From: Candidatus Poribacteria bacterium
GTDB lineage: Bacteria > Poribacteria > WGA-4E > WGA-3G
Assembly (NCBI GenBank): GCA_028824685.1
Contig: JAPPCZ010000060.1
Location: 1-64,000, forward strand
Length of the DNA: 64,000 bases
Reading direction: 5' to 3'
A program made the position numbers and the translations under genes. Below are positions 8,534-16,914 of the stretch, in pieces. Every line of letters begins with the position of its first letter. The stretch's first letter is position 1. The notes beneath the pieces were generated by a model. The model saw nothing but the letters and a program-made list of their open reading frames with translations. It ran no database searches and was not told the origin of the DNA.

Positions 8534-9754
8534 TTATTCTTCAGTCTCATCCTTTTCAAGCTCAAGAAGTAGTTCGTTGAGTACACCATTTACCGTGGGG
8601 TTAGTTTCTTTATTTCTATAATAATCGTCGAGTTTATGCGGTAAATTATCATAGGGGTCTGCTGTTTGAATTTGCTTGATCAATGCTGGTTTTTTAAGCA
8701 ATTGGACAATAAAAACTCTATCTTCGTGATTAGAGATAGAAATCTCAATGTCTATCAACAACTTGATTAAACGTGATGCCAATCCGTCTGCAAGACCAAT
8801 TTCAGCATAGTGACTTAGGGTTTCTACAACAGTCCTTTTTGTGTTGATACTGGAATCGTTGGTTAGCATACTAAACAAGTTATCTACTGCGTTTTTATCA
8901 GTATGTTTTTCTAATGCTTGGACAATAGCTAACCGAACTGTATCATCAGCGTCCTTAAGTGCCTTGATCATTTTGTCAGTAGACGGTTGATTGAGCAATA
9001 TCATTGATCTCGCGGCGGCTTGGCGTGCTAAAACATTATTATCGGTCAAAGCTGCCTCAATGTCTTTTTGGTATGCTTTATTGCCGAGTCGATATAGGGC
9101 GGAAAGAATCTCTATCTTCAACCCAGTATCCAATACTGTGTTTTTAAGAGATTCTAACCTTTCCTGGGCCGAAGGATCTCCGATATCTGCGATAATACGT
9201 ATCAATCTATCCCTGACTGGAATAGAGGTATCTGCGTTATCTACTGCGGTGAAGAGTTCATCAATGCCTTTGCTGCCGATCTGTGTCAGGATATAGTCGA
9301 AATCTTTATGGGCATCGGAATACTTACTTTGAATAAAACTCTTCAAAATGAGTGGTACGACAGGGACACCTTTATCAATTAGGATTTGTTTGACATCTTT
9401 TTGAAAGAGATGTCTCTCATTAAGGATTTGAAAGATTTCTTCCGTCTCAGATGTGTTCAGTTCAGCAAGACGCCGTGCCCGTTCATTCCGATATTCGGTT
9501 TCCAAATTGTTGTTCTTTAGCCACGTGGCCTCCGCAGAAAGTGCGTAACTATACGCAATTAGCAGGAGTGCCCGAGGTTCATCCTTATTTTTTTCTTCTA
9601 TTTCGGCAAGTTTGAGATGGCTAACTGCTTCTATTGCGAGACCAGCTAATAATTTTTGTCTGCCCGGTTTAAGTTCAGGAATGATTTTTTCCTGCTTACA
9701 GCCAAACGACACAACCCATGTTAAAACGAGGCATATCGTTAAAAGTTTTTTCAT
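8534..9754 (-). CDS. HEAT-repeat lipoprotein (copy 1)
   Basis: A 406-residue predicted lipoprotein with lipobox VSFGC (Cys19). After an N-terminal helical region (tetratricopeptide-like, with ALLLIAYSYALSAEA), the middle carries HEAT/PBS-lyase-type repeats about 30 residues long, for example IADIGDPSAQERLESL, ALTDNNVLARQAAARSMI and ALKDADDTVRLAIVQAL. Such alpha-solenoids are usually protein-binding scaffolds. It is a tandem paralog of the next gene upstream, sharing lipobox position, the SYALSAEAT/SHALASGAT stretch and the repeat register. It has its own promoter. Confidence 0.8.
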   Translation of the reverse strand: MKKLLTICLVLTWVVSFGCKQEKIIPELKPGRQKLLAGLAIEAVSHLKLAEIEEKNKDEPRALLLIAYSYALSAEATWLKNNNLETEYRNERARRLAELNTSETEEIFQILNERHLFQKDVKQILIDKGVPVVPLILKSFIQSKYSDAHKDFDYILTQIGSKGIDELFTAVDNADTSIPVRDRLIRIIADIGDPSAQERLESLKNTVLDTGLKIEILSALYRLGNKAYQKDIEAALTDNNVLARQAAARSMILLNQPSTDKMIKALKDADDTVRLAIVQALEKHTDKNAVDNLFSMLTNDSSINTKRTVVETLSHYAEIGLADGLASRLIKLLIDIEISISNHEDRVFIVQLLKKPALIKQIQTADPYDNLPHKLDDYYRNKETNPTVNGVLNELLLELEKDETEE

Positions 9755-9863
9755 GTTAACTTCGTTTTCCTCCTAACATCAACGTAAATGTCAAATCTGT
9801 GTATAGTATAAATTCAGATAGATTAACTTTCGTCGAGAATCCGAGAGATTAGTATACAGAAGT

Positions 9864-9892
9864 ATGATAAAACAGATACATTTTTGTGTCAA
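9864..9892 (-). promoter_or_regulatory. sigma-70-type promoter of HEAT lipoprotein copy 1
   Basis: Minus-strand TTGACA (9887-9892), 17-base spacer, TATCAT (9864-9869). It lies 110 bases upstream of the ATG at 9754, so this copy can be transcribed independently of copy 2. Confidence 0.6.
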
Positions 9893-10049
9893 GAAAATTT
9901 TAATATAGCGTTGCTTAAGTAAAAACGTAGTATTTACAACGACATCAAAGGAGTTGCCTTTATCCAACAAAATTTGAACCTCTCCCATAATTATGAGAGA
10001 GGTCGCATAAATTTAAATCCGTATACAGAATTCACATCTACAGAGAAGA

Positions 10050-11255
10050 CTATTTTCTAATATCGTTGAGTAGTTCATTGAGTTCAACTTTTACAAATGC
10101 ACTCTCTTCTTCATTTTGGATATAATTGTAAAGTTTAGTTTCAAGTTCATCATCAAATAACGTTGCTGCCTTTAGCTGCTTCACCATCCGTTTTTTGAGA
10201 AATTGCACTAACATCAAGCGGTCATCTGAATTGTTCACCTCTTTATTGATAAGTAAATACGTCAGGCGACTTGCTAACCCTCTTGTAAGACCGCCGCCTG
10301 CTTCAATATAGGTAGCAAGCGTATTTAAGACAGCTTGCTTCGCTTTTGAGCTATGCTCACTTTTGATTATATTTACAAATGGTTCTACAGCATTTTTGGT
10401 TTTGTGTACAGATAAAGCCTTTGCAATGTCAGTAACTACCTGGGAATCATCGTCTTTAAGCGCCGTGATAAGCATGCTTGTGTTGACATTTTTAAGGTTA
10501 GCCATTGCTTTTGCTGCAGCACGGCGCACCTCTACTTCATTTGCTGTTAGTCCTGCAAGAATTTCAGTTTTATATTTTCTATCACCAAGTTGATAAAGGG
10601 TCGTATAAACTGCCATTTTGAGGGCATCGTTCATATTGGTTGTATCAATAGATTTTAATCTTTCAACCGCTTTCTCATCACCAATTTCGCCGAGCACCTG
10701 AATTAGTTTCATTTTTACTGCAGGGTTCACCTCTGCATCGACTACGCTATCTAAGATAGGATCAATCGCCTTAGTTCCCATTTGCTCAAGTGCCGAAATA
10801 AGATTCTTCTGTATATCTGGATATAAACCTTGGGCAAGATTATCAATTATTAAAATAGCAGCATCTGTTCCTTTCTGAACCAATGCTTGAAACCCAGCTT
10901 GTTGGACTTCCGAACGTTTGTTGAGAATTTCGAGCATTTTGTTGATTTCTGCTTCATTCAAGGCTGCTATTCTTTGAGTTTTCTGTTTTTTATATTCTGA
11001 TTCAAAGTTTTGCCCCTTTGTTGCACCTGATGCAAGCGCGTGTGAGTATGCTATTACGAGCAGTGCACGCGGCTCTGTTTTATCTTCCTCTTTTTTTTCT
11101 GCCTCTATGAGAAGATTAATAGCTTCAACAGCGTTTCCACTATTAATTAGTTTATTTTTCCCGACCGACAGATGACTGGGACCTTTCTGTTTCGTATCAC
11201 AACCAAAACAAGTAAATAAGATTAAAATCAGTGGAATAATTGCAAGTTTTTTCAT
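10050..11255 (-). CDS. HEAT-repeat lipoprotein (copy 2)
   Basis: A 401-residue paralog of the neighbouring lipoprotein: signal peptide with lipobox FTCFGC (Cys19), the same N-terminal helical region (ALLVIAYSHALASGAT), then HEAT repeats such as VLGEIGDEKAVERLKSI, GLTANEVEVRRAAAKAMA and ALKDDDSQVVTDIAKAL. The two proteins align end to end with many conservative replacements, so the duplication is old. A scaffold or sensor role at the inner face of the outer membrane is possible but unsupported by the neighbours. Confidence 0.8.
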   Translation of the reverse strand: MKKLAIIPLILILFTCFGCDTKQKGPSHLSVGKNKLINSGNAVEAINLLIEAEKKEEDKTEPRALLVIAYSHALASGATKGQNFESEYKKQKTQRIAALNEAEINKMLEILNKRSEVQQAGFQALVQKGTDAAILIIDNLAQGLYPDIQKNLISALEQMGTKAIDPILDSVVDAEVNPAVKMKLIQVLGEIGDEKAVERLKSIDTTNMNDALKMAVYTTLYQLGDRKYKTEILAGLTANEVEVRRAAAKAMANLKNVNTSMLITALKDDDSQVVTDIAKALSVHKTKNAVEPFVNIIKSEHSSKAKQAVLNTLATYIEAGGGLTRGLASRLTYLLINKEVNNSDDRLMLVQFLKKRMVKQLKAATLFDDELETKLYNYIQNEEESAFVKVELNELLNDIRK

Positions 11256-11466
11256 AAAACCTTCTGTGTGCCTCCCATAACAAATTCAAGCCAAATTTCA
11301 GATAACCAGTTTGAATGTCAAATTAACCGATATATAGATAATCCAAGGTGCTCAAACTTTTGCCTAATGAACACTCAGTCCCAAACGATTCACGATAATC
11401 ACAAACTTTACAAGTAGTTCATCTTATAAAAAATACCACAAAAAACCAGAAATGTCAAATCAAATA

Positions 11467-11614
11467 CAGGGTTATTCAGTTTCTATATTTTTCACAAGTG
11501 TTTATTTTTATGAAAAGCAGATATAGTGTGTTTTTTTTATACCATATCTGCTATACATAAATATTAACAACTGTGATAGAAACTGCCCGAAAAACATAAA
11601 ACTAAATAACCCTG
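11467..11614. repeat. 148-bp palindromic element (MITE-like)
   Basis: Terminal inverted repeats CAGGGTTATTCAGTTT (11467-11482) and AAACTAAATAACCCTG (11599-11614) match at 15 of 16 positions. The centre carries a second inverted repeat, AGCAGATAT (11516-11524) and ATATCTGCT (11544-11552). No coding potential is seen. It is consistent with a small non-autonomous element or a long hairpin, and occupies much of the 640-base gap between the HEAT lipoprotein and PhyH. Confidence 0.55.
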
Positions 11615-11664
11615 GAGAGTTTCTTGTTGGAAGGCTTTGTAAGCCCGATTTATTACCCAAAGTA

Positions 11665-11794
11665 GGCGCGTTTTTTAAACGCGCCGAACTCAGACATTAG
11701 ATGCTATAAATGGAGCGTTTACAAAACGCGCCTATCATGGGGCAAGACTTAGAAAACGCCAAATCAACGCTGAATGCGCGTTTGCAAAACGCGC
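11665..11794. repeat. cluster of three GCGC-type palindromes
   Basis: Three related hairpins in 130 bases: 11665-11685 (GGCGCGTTT-TTT-AAACGCGCC, perfect arms), 11712-11732 (GGAGCGTTT/AAACGCGCC) and 11776-11794 (GCGCGTTT-GCA-AAACGCGC). Some units are flanked by GTAG before or CCTA after the arms. They are short intergenic palindromes comparable to REP sequences of other bacteria. Confidence 0.65.
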
Positions 11795-11824
11795 TTACCA
11801 CAAGAAGGTTTGAGTTAATTTGAA

Positions 11825-11853
11825 ATGACATGTCTTTCAAGATATGGTATCAT
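11825..11853 (+). promoter_or_regulatory. sigma-70-type promoter of the PhyH-RDD operon
   Basis: ATGACA (11825-11830), 17-base spacer, TATCAT (11848-11853). It is 43 bases upstream of the PhyH start and the first promoter-like sequence after the repeat cluster. Confidence 0.55.
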
Positions 11854-11895
11854 GAAGAAGTAAATTTAAAATATACAAAAGGAGCGGTCCCGTAA

Positions 11896-12720
11896 ATGGC
11901 GGATCAATCTTCTAAAAGTTGGGCAGAATCGTATATCAATGACGGATATTTATTAGTTCCAGACCTCGTTACACCGCAAGAATGTGAAGAAATCAAATTA
12001 GAAATGCTAAAAATCTTTCGTGGCGATTATGAATGTAAAGCGATTCCGTCAATGCCCGAAAATGCGACAGAAACTGAGATATTGGATCGGATTATGTGTG
12101 TCGGTGAACCACATACATTTAGCCCGCTTGTTCACCGTTATGTTGAACATCCAAAAATCTGTGCTGTGCTTCAAGAGATAGTTGGTGCACATATCCCGTT
12201 TTGGGATGGCGGTGTGAAGTGCATGCAGTCCATGATGTTGGGTAAGGTGCCAGGACATACGGGTAATCCGTGGCATCAAGATGAACACCCGATACCGACG
12301 CGCGACCGATCACTTGTCGGTGCTTGGATTGCCTTGGATGATGCCACTATTGATAATGGATGTCTGTGGGTATTGCCCAACAGCCATCGTTCCGGCGTGA
12401 TTTATGATCGGCACCCGCATAATAAACGCGACGAGTTTGACAGTTGCCACGAGGCGATGGGTTTTGATGATTCTGATGAAATCCCAATTGAGATGACTGC
12501 CGGAAGTGTTCTCTTTTTTAACGGTTATCTTTTACATCGTTCAAAAAAGAATAGAAGCGATAGTTATCGTCGTGTTCTGGTAAGCCATTATTGTTCAACA
12601 GCGTCGTGGCTTGGATGGAAGGGACAACGTAATTATCGCGGTGTGATCGTAGTTTCAGGTGATGATCCTTATTCTGACGAAGGTTATGTTATGCCAAATG
12701 CTTGGGCGCGTTGGGAATAA
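11896..12720 (+). CDS. phytanoyl-CoA dioxygenase (PhyH) family protein
   Basis: A 274-residue Fe(II)/2-oxoglutarate-dependent dioxygenase of the PhyH family. The iron triad is visible: His127 and Asp129 in NPWHQDEH and His214 in GYLLHRS. The 2-oxoglutarate-binding Arg is likely in SYRRVLVSHY near residue 225. The jelly-roll core includes VGAWIALDDATIDNGCLW and PNSHRSG. The family hydroxylates very diverse small molecules, so the substrate is unknown. The start has GGAG eleven bases upstream. It is followed within 15 bases by an RDD protein gene and probably shares its transcript. Confidence 0.88.
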   Translation: MADQSSKSWAESYINDGYLLVPDLVTPQECEEIKLEMLKIFRGDYECKAIPSMPENATETEILDRIMCVGEPHTFSPLVHRYVEHPKICAVLQEIVGAHIPFWDGGVKCMQSMMLGKVPGHTGNPWHQDEHPIPTRDRSLVGAWIALDDATIDNGCLWVLPNSHRSGVIYDRHPHNKRDEFDSCHEAMGFDDSDEIPIEMTAGSVLFFNGYLLHRSKKNRSDSYRRVLVSHYCSTASWLGWKGQRNYRGVIVVSGDDPYSDEGYVMPNAWARWE

Positions 12721-12734
12721 CAATCACAAATATT

Positions 12735-13547
12735 ATGAACGAACAATTATCAGTAGAAACCCCAGAACAGATTGACATCAACTATCAGAAAGCAGGTATA
12801 GGATCGCGTTTCTATGCGGCACTGCTTGACACTTTATTACTTGTACTGATAATACTTGTCGGCACTTACGTCAATATCAAATTTGTCACTGAACTTGGAG
12901 ATATACTTGGTAACTGGCTGAGAGCAGTTGGTGGTATTATTGTTTTTGCCTTGTTCTGGGGGTACTATATGGTATTTGAGATTACGACGAACGGTCAATC
13001 CCCTGGGAAACTTGCACTCGGATTACGCGTCATCAAAGAAGGCGGTTACCCGATTAGTTTCGCTGATTCAGCTATCCGTAATTTAGTGCGGGTCGTCGAT
13101 TTTTTGCCGTTCTGCTATGGTGCAGGGTTGTTCGTTATGCTGATAAATAAGAATTGGCAAAGGTTAGGCGACTTAGCTGCAGGCACGCTTGTCGTTAAAA
13201 CATCTCGAAAAAGTCGCGAATATACTGGTATTAATTCAAAAGTTTCTACCCCTGCGGTCAACATCTCACGAGAAGAATCACTCTATACTGACTGGATAAA
13301 ACCGGAATTGGTAACAGAGTCGGAGTTAGGTATGATACGTGAATATCTTTTACGTCGTTCCACACTTTCTACTATCCGTCTTACGGACCTCGCCCGAACC
13401 ATTGGTTACCCTATTGCCGAAAAGATGGGAAGGGGTGGTGATATTCGCTACGATAAATTTTTAGAAGAAGTCTACACGCTGAAGACATCAGAGTCTCCTA
13501 AACCTGTTCAGGAAAAGAGTGATAGCCCATCTGAATCTACAGAGTAG
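12735..13547 (+). CDS. RDD family membrane protein
   Basis: About 270 residues. The RDD domain fills the first 160: GIGSRFYAALLDTLLL (the Arg-Asp signature in helix 1), a second helix IIVFALFWGYYMVF, then the NGQSPGKLALGLRVI loop and a third membrane segment ending QRLGDLAAGTLVVK. A soluble tail follows, containing a helical YIREYLLRRSTL-like region. RDD proteins are uncharacterised or linked to ion transport. I chose the ATG at 12735; the open frame extends 11 codons upstream to a TTG inside PhyH. Confidence 0.8.
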   Translation: MNEQLSVETPEQIDINYQKAGIGSRFYAALLDTLLLVLIILVGTYVNIKFVTELGDILGNWLRAVGGIIVFALFWGYYMVFEITTNGQSPGKLALGLRVIKEGGYPISFADSAIRNLVRVVDFLPFCYGAGLFVMLINKNWQRLGDLAAGTLVVKTSRKSREYTGINSKVSTPAVNISREESLYTDWIKPELVTESELGMIREYLLRRSTLSTIRLTDLARTIGYPIAEKMGRGGDIRYDKFLEEVYTLKTSESPKPVQEKSDSPSESTE

Positions 13548-13555
13548 AACAGATT

Positions 13556-14530
13556 ATGGAAATTGAATCACCGACAACAATTGAAAACACCTCTCTTATA
13601 CCGCGTTCGATGGGTTTCGGTGAACTTCTTGATGCAACGTTTAGTTTCTACCGGACACATTTCCTGCGATTTCTCGGAATAACATCAATCTATCTTCTCG
13701 CTATGCTTATCGGATTTTCAATCTGCCTTTTGGACGATTCGGTAGGGCGAAATGAGAGGATAGCAATCTGGATCACAACGACAGGTGTTCTTTTTGGTGT
13801 TTCAATTTTTGTCGCAAGCAGTCTCATATCCGCAACTTCCCAAGCCTATCTTGATGGTGCTATTAGAATAGGTGCAGTGTTAAAATTGGGAATACGCCAA
13901 TTTATAACATGTTTTGTCGGTGCGTTTCTTTTTGGATTGATCGCTATTATCACTACAACTCTTGCATCACTTTTGTTAGGTAGTCTTTTCCGTCTTTTCG
14001 CTCTCATTATGCAAAATGCTTTCAATTTCTTCTTCACTTTTGTTTTAACATTACTATCTTCTGTGATTGTGATTTTTGTAGCAGTATATTTTATAAGCCA
14101 TTGGTGTTTCTTCGCTGCTGCAGTTTTAGTAGAAGGAAAATCCATATGGGACGGTATACGGCGTAGAGGTGAATTAATCAGGCGTAGGTCTTTGCAAATC
14201 GCCAGCATAATGACGGCAATTTTTCTGCTATATTTAGCTGTCAATTTTATATTCCGATTTGGCTTCGGTTTTCTGTTTATTTTAACGGAACACACCAACT
14301 TTGAAGAGTTAAGAAACGTGCTTCAGCCGGTATGGCTCATGCAGCTCCCTGTTTTTCAAAATGAACTTCGGCTTTCGCACCAACTCATGCATCTAATCTA
14401 TTTAGGTATTGATACCATAACGATGCCGATTTGGGTTATTGGTGCTACACTCCTCTATTTTGATCAGCGTATTCGGAGGGAAGGATTTGATATTGAAATG
14501 ATGGCAGCGCGCCAAGGAGGTAGAAAATGA
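13556..14530 (+). CDS. multi-pass membrane protein, unknown function
   Basis: 324 residues with about six hydrophobic segments and a cytoplasmic tail ending MAARQGGRK. The opening PRSMGFGELLDATFSFYRTHFLRFLGI resembles the start of glycerophosphoryl-diester phosphodiesterase membrane-domain-type proteins, which often sit beside RDD proteins. It starts eight bases after the RDD gene, so the two are very likely co-translated. No catalytic motif is visible. A hairpin follows at 14607-14639. Confidence 0.7.
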   Translation: MEIESPTTIENTSLIPRSMGFGELLDATFSFYRTHFLRFLGITSIYLLAMLIGFSICLLDDSVGRNERIAIWITTTGVLFGVSIFVASSLISATSQAYLDGAIRIGAVLKLGIRQFITCFVGAFLFGLIAIITTTLASLLLGSLFRLFALIMQNAFNFFFTFVLTLLSSVIVIFVAVYFISHWCFFAAAVLVEGKSIWDGIRRRGELIRRRSLQIASIMTAIFLLYLAVNFIFRFGFGFLFILTEHTNFEELRNVLQPVWLMQLPVFQNELRLSHQLMHLIYLGIDTITMPIWVIGATLLYFDQRIRREGFDIEMMAARQGGRK

Positions 14531-14588
14531 TAGGTTTTAGTAAAATCTAAATTTACTTTTACAGTTCTTTATAGGTTTGATGCGTTTA

Positions 14589-14639
14589 TAGTAAAATCCA
14601 AAATATGTTCACATTACAATGAATGCTGTCATTGTGAAC
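14589..14639. repeat. TATAGTAAAATCC repeat and hairpin after the RDD operon
   Basis: TATAGTAAAATCCAAAATAT is shared with 53085-53104; a weaker copy begins near 14540. Immediately after comes a hairpin, ACAATGA (14616-14622) with TCATTGT (14629-14635), which could end the plus-strand operon, although no T-run follows directly. Confidence 0.45.
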
Positions 14640-14652
14640 GTCAGTTATTTCA

Positions 14653-15462
14653 TCAATTAGAGTCTTCCGTTTTCAGATATTTTAACGGACTTTCGACAAT
14701 ATAATCCCCTGAGTCCTCAAGGAACTGCTGAACCAGAAAGACGTGTCCGCCACCAATAATTAACAATATCCGGTCCTCTTCAGATTCGGTGATACGCGTC
14801 AGATTGACAAAAATTTTGAGATTACGGGCATACCAACGATGCACAAGCCAATTCGCCCCGGGGTATTGATCGCCTAATCCAATCCGTGCACCGCGTAGGT
14901 ATAACTGATGGTCGGCGCGCCTGCCTTCAGGTTCGTTGCCGCGTATGTACATTTCTATGAGTGATTCGTATTTCACGGGAACAATCCAGACTCTGCCATC
15001 TTCCTCCTCATGGAATTCCACGTCGCCATCAGGATAATAGTCCTCTATGCTTGACAACAAGTGTTCTTGATTGTGTTCCTTTGCGAATTTATCAGCATCG
15101 GTCAAATTTGAGTCAAAATCTTCTGGAAAAAATGGGTTATGCTTTGGCCAATAATCAACACCGTACAACTTCTGATGTTCCATCTGCTTAGCTAATCTAA
15201 ACCCAATTTGGTCACCTTCTCCACGTTTGAGTTCGTAGGTGCCTTTTAGATAACCTTGATAGTTCGCATTAATTTCAGGCATAAACCTTTCATCTGCCTC
15301 AAGGGCAATCTTAGTCGGACGGAACGGTTTAAGTAGTGTCACGAGTTGTTCGATTTCGCGCTGGCGTTTAGGCTTAAGCACATCGTCCATTTTGAAATTG
15401 TATGCATCCGCGCCGGGATTTGCTAAGTGTCCGCTGCCAAGAATCATGATTGTTGGTTTCAT
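14653..15462 (-). CDS. DUF5694 family protein
   Basis: A 269-residue protein I recognise as DUF5694, related in layout to TraB/GumN-type proteins. It opens with MILGSGHLANPGAD and has TKIALEADERF, YGVDYWPKHNPF and a C-terminal RILLIIGGGHVFLVQQFLED. The paired glycine-His segments (GSGH and GGGH) and acidic residues suggest a metal-dependent hydrolase-like fold, but activity is unproven. The start has GGAG upstream. It converges with the plus-strand RDD operon. Confidence 0.75.
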   Translation of the reverse strand: MKPTIMILGSGHLANPGADAYNFKMDDVLKPKRQREIEQLVTLLKPFRPTKIALEADERFMPEINANYQGYLKGTYELKRGEGDQIGFRLAKQMEHQKLYGVDYWPKHNPFFPEDFDSNLTDADKFAKEHNQEHLLSSIEDYYPDGDVEFHEEEDGRVWIVPVKYESLIEMYIRGNEPEGRRADHQLYLRGARIGLGDQYPGANWLVHRWYARNLKIFVNLTRITESEEDRILLIIGGGHVFLVQQFLEDSGDYIVESPLKYLKTEDSN

Positions 15463-15491
15463 TGGGGTGTTTTCTCCTTTGGTAGTAGAAC

Positions 15492-15500
15492 ATTATAGCA
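15492..15500 (-). promoter_or_regulatory. extended -10 promoter of the DUF5694 gene
   Basis: Minus-strand TGCTATAAT: a perfect -10 with the TGn extension, 30 bases upstream of the start. The -35 region is poor, as is common for extended -10 promoters. Confidence 0.5.
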
Positions 15501-15603
15501 TGCTTAAGCAATTGGTGCTATTGTAATACTAACATTAGGAAGCCATTCAGTTTTATGTTTATGAGTATAGAGGCTGCTATGTACCATATTTAGAAACAAC
15601 GAT

Positions 15604-15654
15604 GCACTAAATCGATGCCGAATGCGCGTATGGCATTCGGCATCGATTTAGTGC
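15604..15654. repeat. perfect 22-bp inverted repeat
   Basis: Arms 15604-15625 and 15633-15654 are perfectly complementary over 22 bases around a 7-base loop; the core is ATCGATGCCGAATGC. It lies 28 bases past the stop of the lipoprotein at 15682 and would form a very stable 3' hairpin. A half copy (GGCATTCGGTGTCGATTTA) sits at about 16274-16292, after the paralogous lipoprotein. Confidence 0.75.
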
Positions 15655-15681
15655 GATTACCTACATGGGGAAAGTTGCAGC

Positions 15682-16230
15682 CTACTGATAAGGATGCGGC
15701 CCACTGGGAGGTGTAAAGCATCTGACAAAACTTGATATACCGTCGTATTGACTAAAAGTGCTTACTACAATTATTGTTGTGCCTACTTCAAAAGGGTAAA
15801 CCTTGCTGTGATTTCCTTTATTGAAACTGCCCTCCCCGTTAAACTGAACAGTCAGACCAATTGAATTGGAACTGTTTTCACTGATCGGGTCAACGTAAGT
15901 ACAAATTAGATCAAGAACGAAGTTAGGTTTTTCGGTTTCTAACGGAAACGTTTTGTTGAAAGTCTGCTTAACAGTGTATTCCTCTGTGTCATTATAGGCG
16001 ATGACAGTCTCGTCCAAATTATTCTTGTGTTTACTGTAGGCAGTGGGATCAGTGGGGATATTGAGTTTAAACATAGCACCTTCGGGGACATCTTCAATTT
16101 TAACGGTTACACTCTGAGGTAGATCAGGAAACATTATTTCGCGTTCCCCTTCGCCGCAACCGACAAGAAGAGGTGATGTAAACAATAAGACAAGGAAGGT
16201 AAAATTTAAAAACTGATTCAATTTTTTCAT
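15682..16230 (-). CDS. small lipoprotein, paralog 1 of the DUF4252/Omp85 locus
   Basis: 182 residues: MKKLNQ start, hydrophobic helix and lipobox LLVGC (Cys25). The rest has no family I know. It contains SVTVKIEDVPEGAMFKL, two cysteines, and a conserved SSNSIGLTVQFNGEGSFNKGNHS block shared with the next gene, compatible with a small beta-sandwich. AAGGAG is well placed upstream. It is the last gene of an operon-like run that begins with an ECF sigma factor, so envelope function is likely, but its role is unknown. Confidence 0.75.
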   Translation of the reverse strand: MKKLNQFLNFTFLVLLFTSPLLVGCGEGEREIMFPDLPQSVTVKIEDVPEGAMFKLNIPTDPTAYSKHKNNLDETVIAYNDTEEYTVKQTFNKTFPLETEKPNFVLDLICTYVDPISENSSNSIGLTVQFNGEGSFNKGNHSKVYPFEVGTTIIVVSTFSQYDGISSFVRCFTPPSGPHPYQ

Positions 16231-16341
16231 TAGATTCTCCTTTTAATTTCAAATTAGATGATTTCTGATTTCGTATGGCATTCGGTGTCGATTTATTTCT
16301 GTAGCCTACATTTCTACAGACATTTTGGGTAAGGCAACAGT

Positions 16342-16887
16342 CTATTGACGGAAATTAGACATGCCAGGACCTGTATCACTTTCGATCCTATAAGAGACAC
16401 CATCATATCGACTAAAAGCACTCTGTACATTTATAAATGAACCTAATTCAATCGGTTGCAGCAATTGATTGTGATTTCCTCTGTCAAAATTTTCATCACC
16501 GTTAAATTGCACGATGAGACGAACTGAATTTGAACTATTATTGCTCATAGAGTCAATCTTAGTACAAGTCAGTTTGACTGAAATATGCGGCTCCTCGGAA
16601 TCTAACGAAAATGTCTCACTAAAATCCTGTGTAACGGAGTACTTCTTTTCGTTATTGTGGATAATGACTTTATTACCGAAATTGTCCCTCTCTTCTCTAT
16701 AGTCGGTAGAGATAATCAGATTGAATACTGCTTCTGCGGGTACCTCTACGGTCACAGTAGCACTTTCAGGTAAATCAGTATCAGGGAACATCATTTCGCG
16801 TTCCGTTTCAGCACAACCAGTAAAAAAAGGTAAGGTAAACAGAAAAACAAAAACGGTAAGCTTTAAAGACTGATTTAATTTTTTCAT
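16342..16887 (-). CDS. small lipoprotein, paralog 2 of the DUF4252/Omp85 locus
   Basis: 181 residues with MKKLNQSLKL start and lipobox FFTGC (Cys25), closely related to the neighbouring lipoprotein: both have EREMMFPD/EREIMFPD after the lipobox, and SSNSVRLIVQFNGDENFDRGNHN. The ribosome-binding sites are also alike. It starts 27 bases after the Omp85 fusion gene and is probably cotranscribed with it. It may be an outer-membrane partner of that barrel; this is inference from position only. Confidence 0.75.
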   Translation of the reverse strand: MKKLNQSLKLTVFVFLFTLPFFTGCAETEREMMFPDTDLPESATVTVEVPAEAVFNLIISTDYREERDNFGNKVIIHNNEKKYSVTQDFSETFSLDSEEPHISVKLTCTKIDSMSNNSSNSVRLIVQFNGDENFDRGNHNQLLQPIELGSFINVQSAFSRYDGVSYRIESDTGPGMSNFRQ

Positions 16888-16914
16888 TGGACTCTCCTTT
16901 CAATTTCAGTAAGT

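Noticed and set aside
9791..9988. Minus-strand frame of 65 codons between the HEAT lipoproteins
   Set aside because: It spans the promoter at 9864-9892 and shows no motif.
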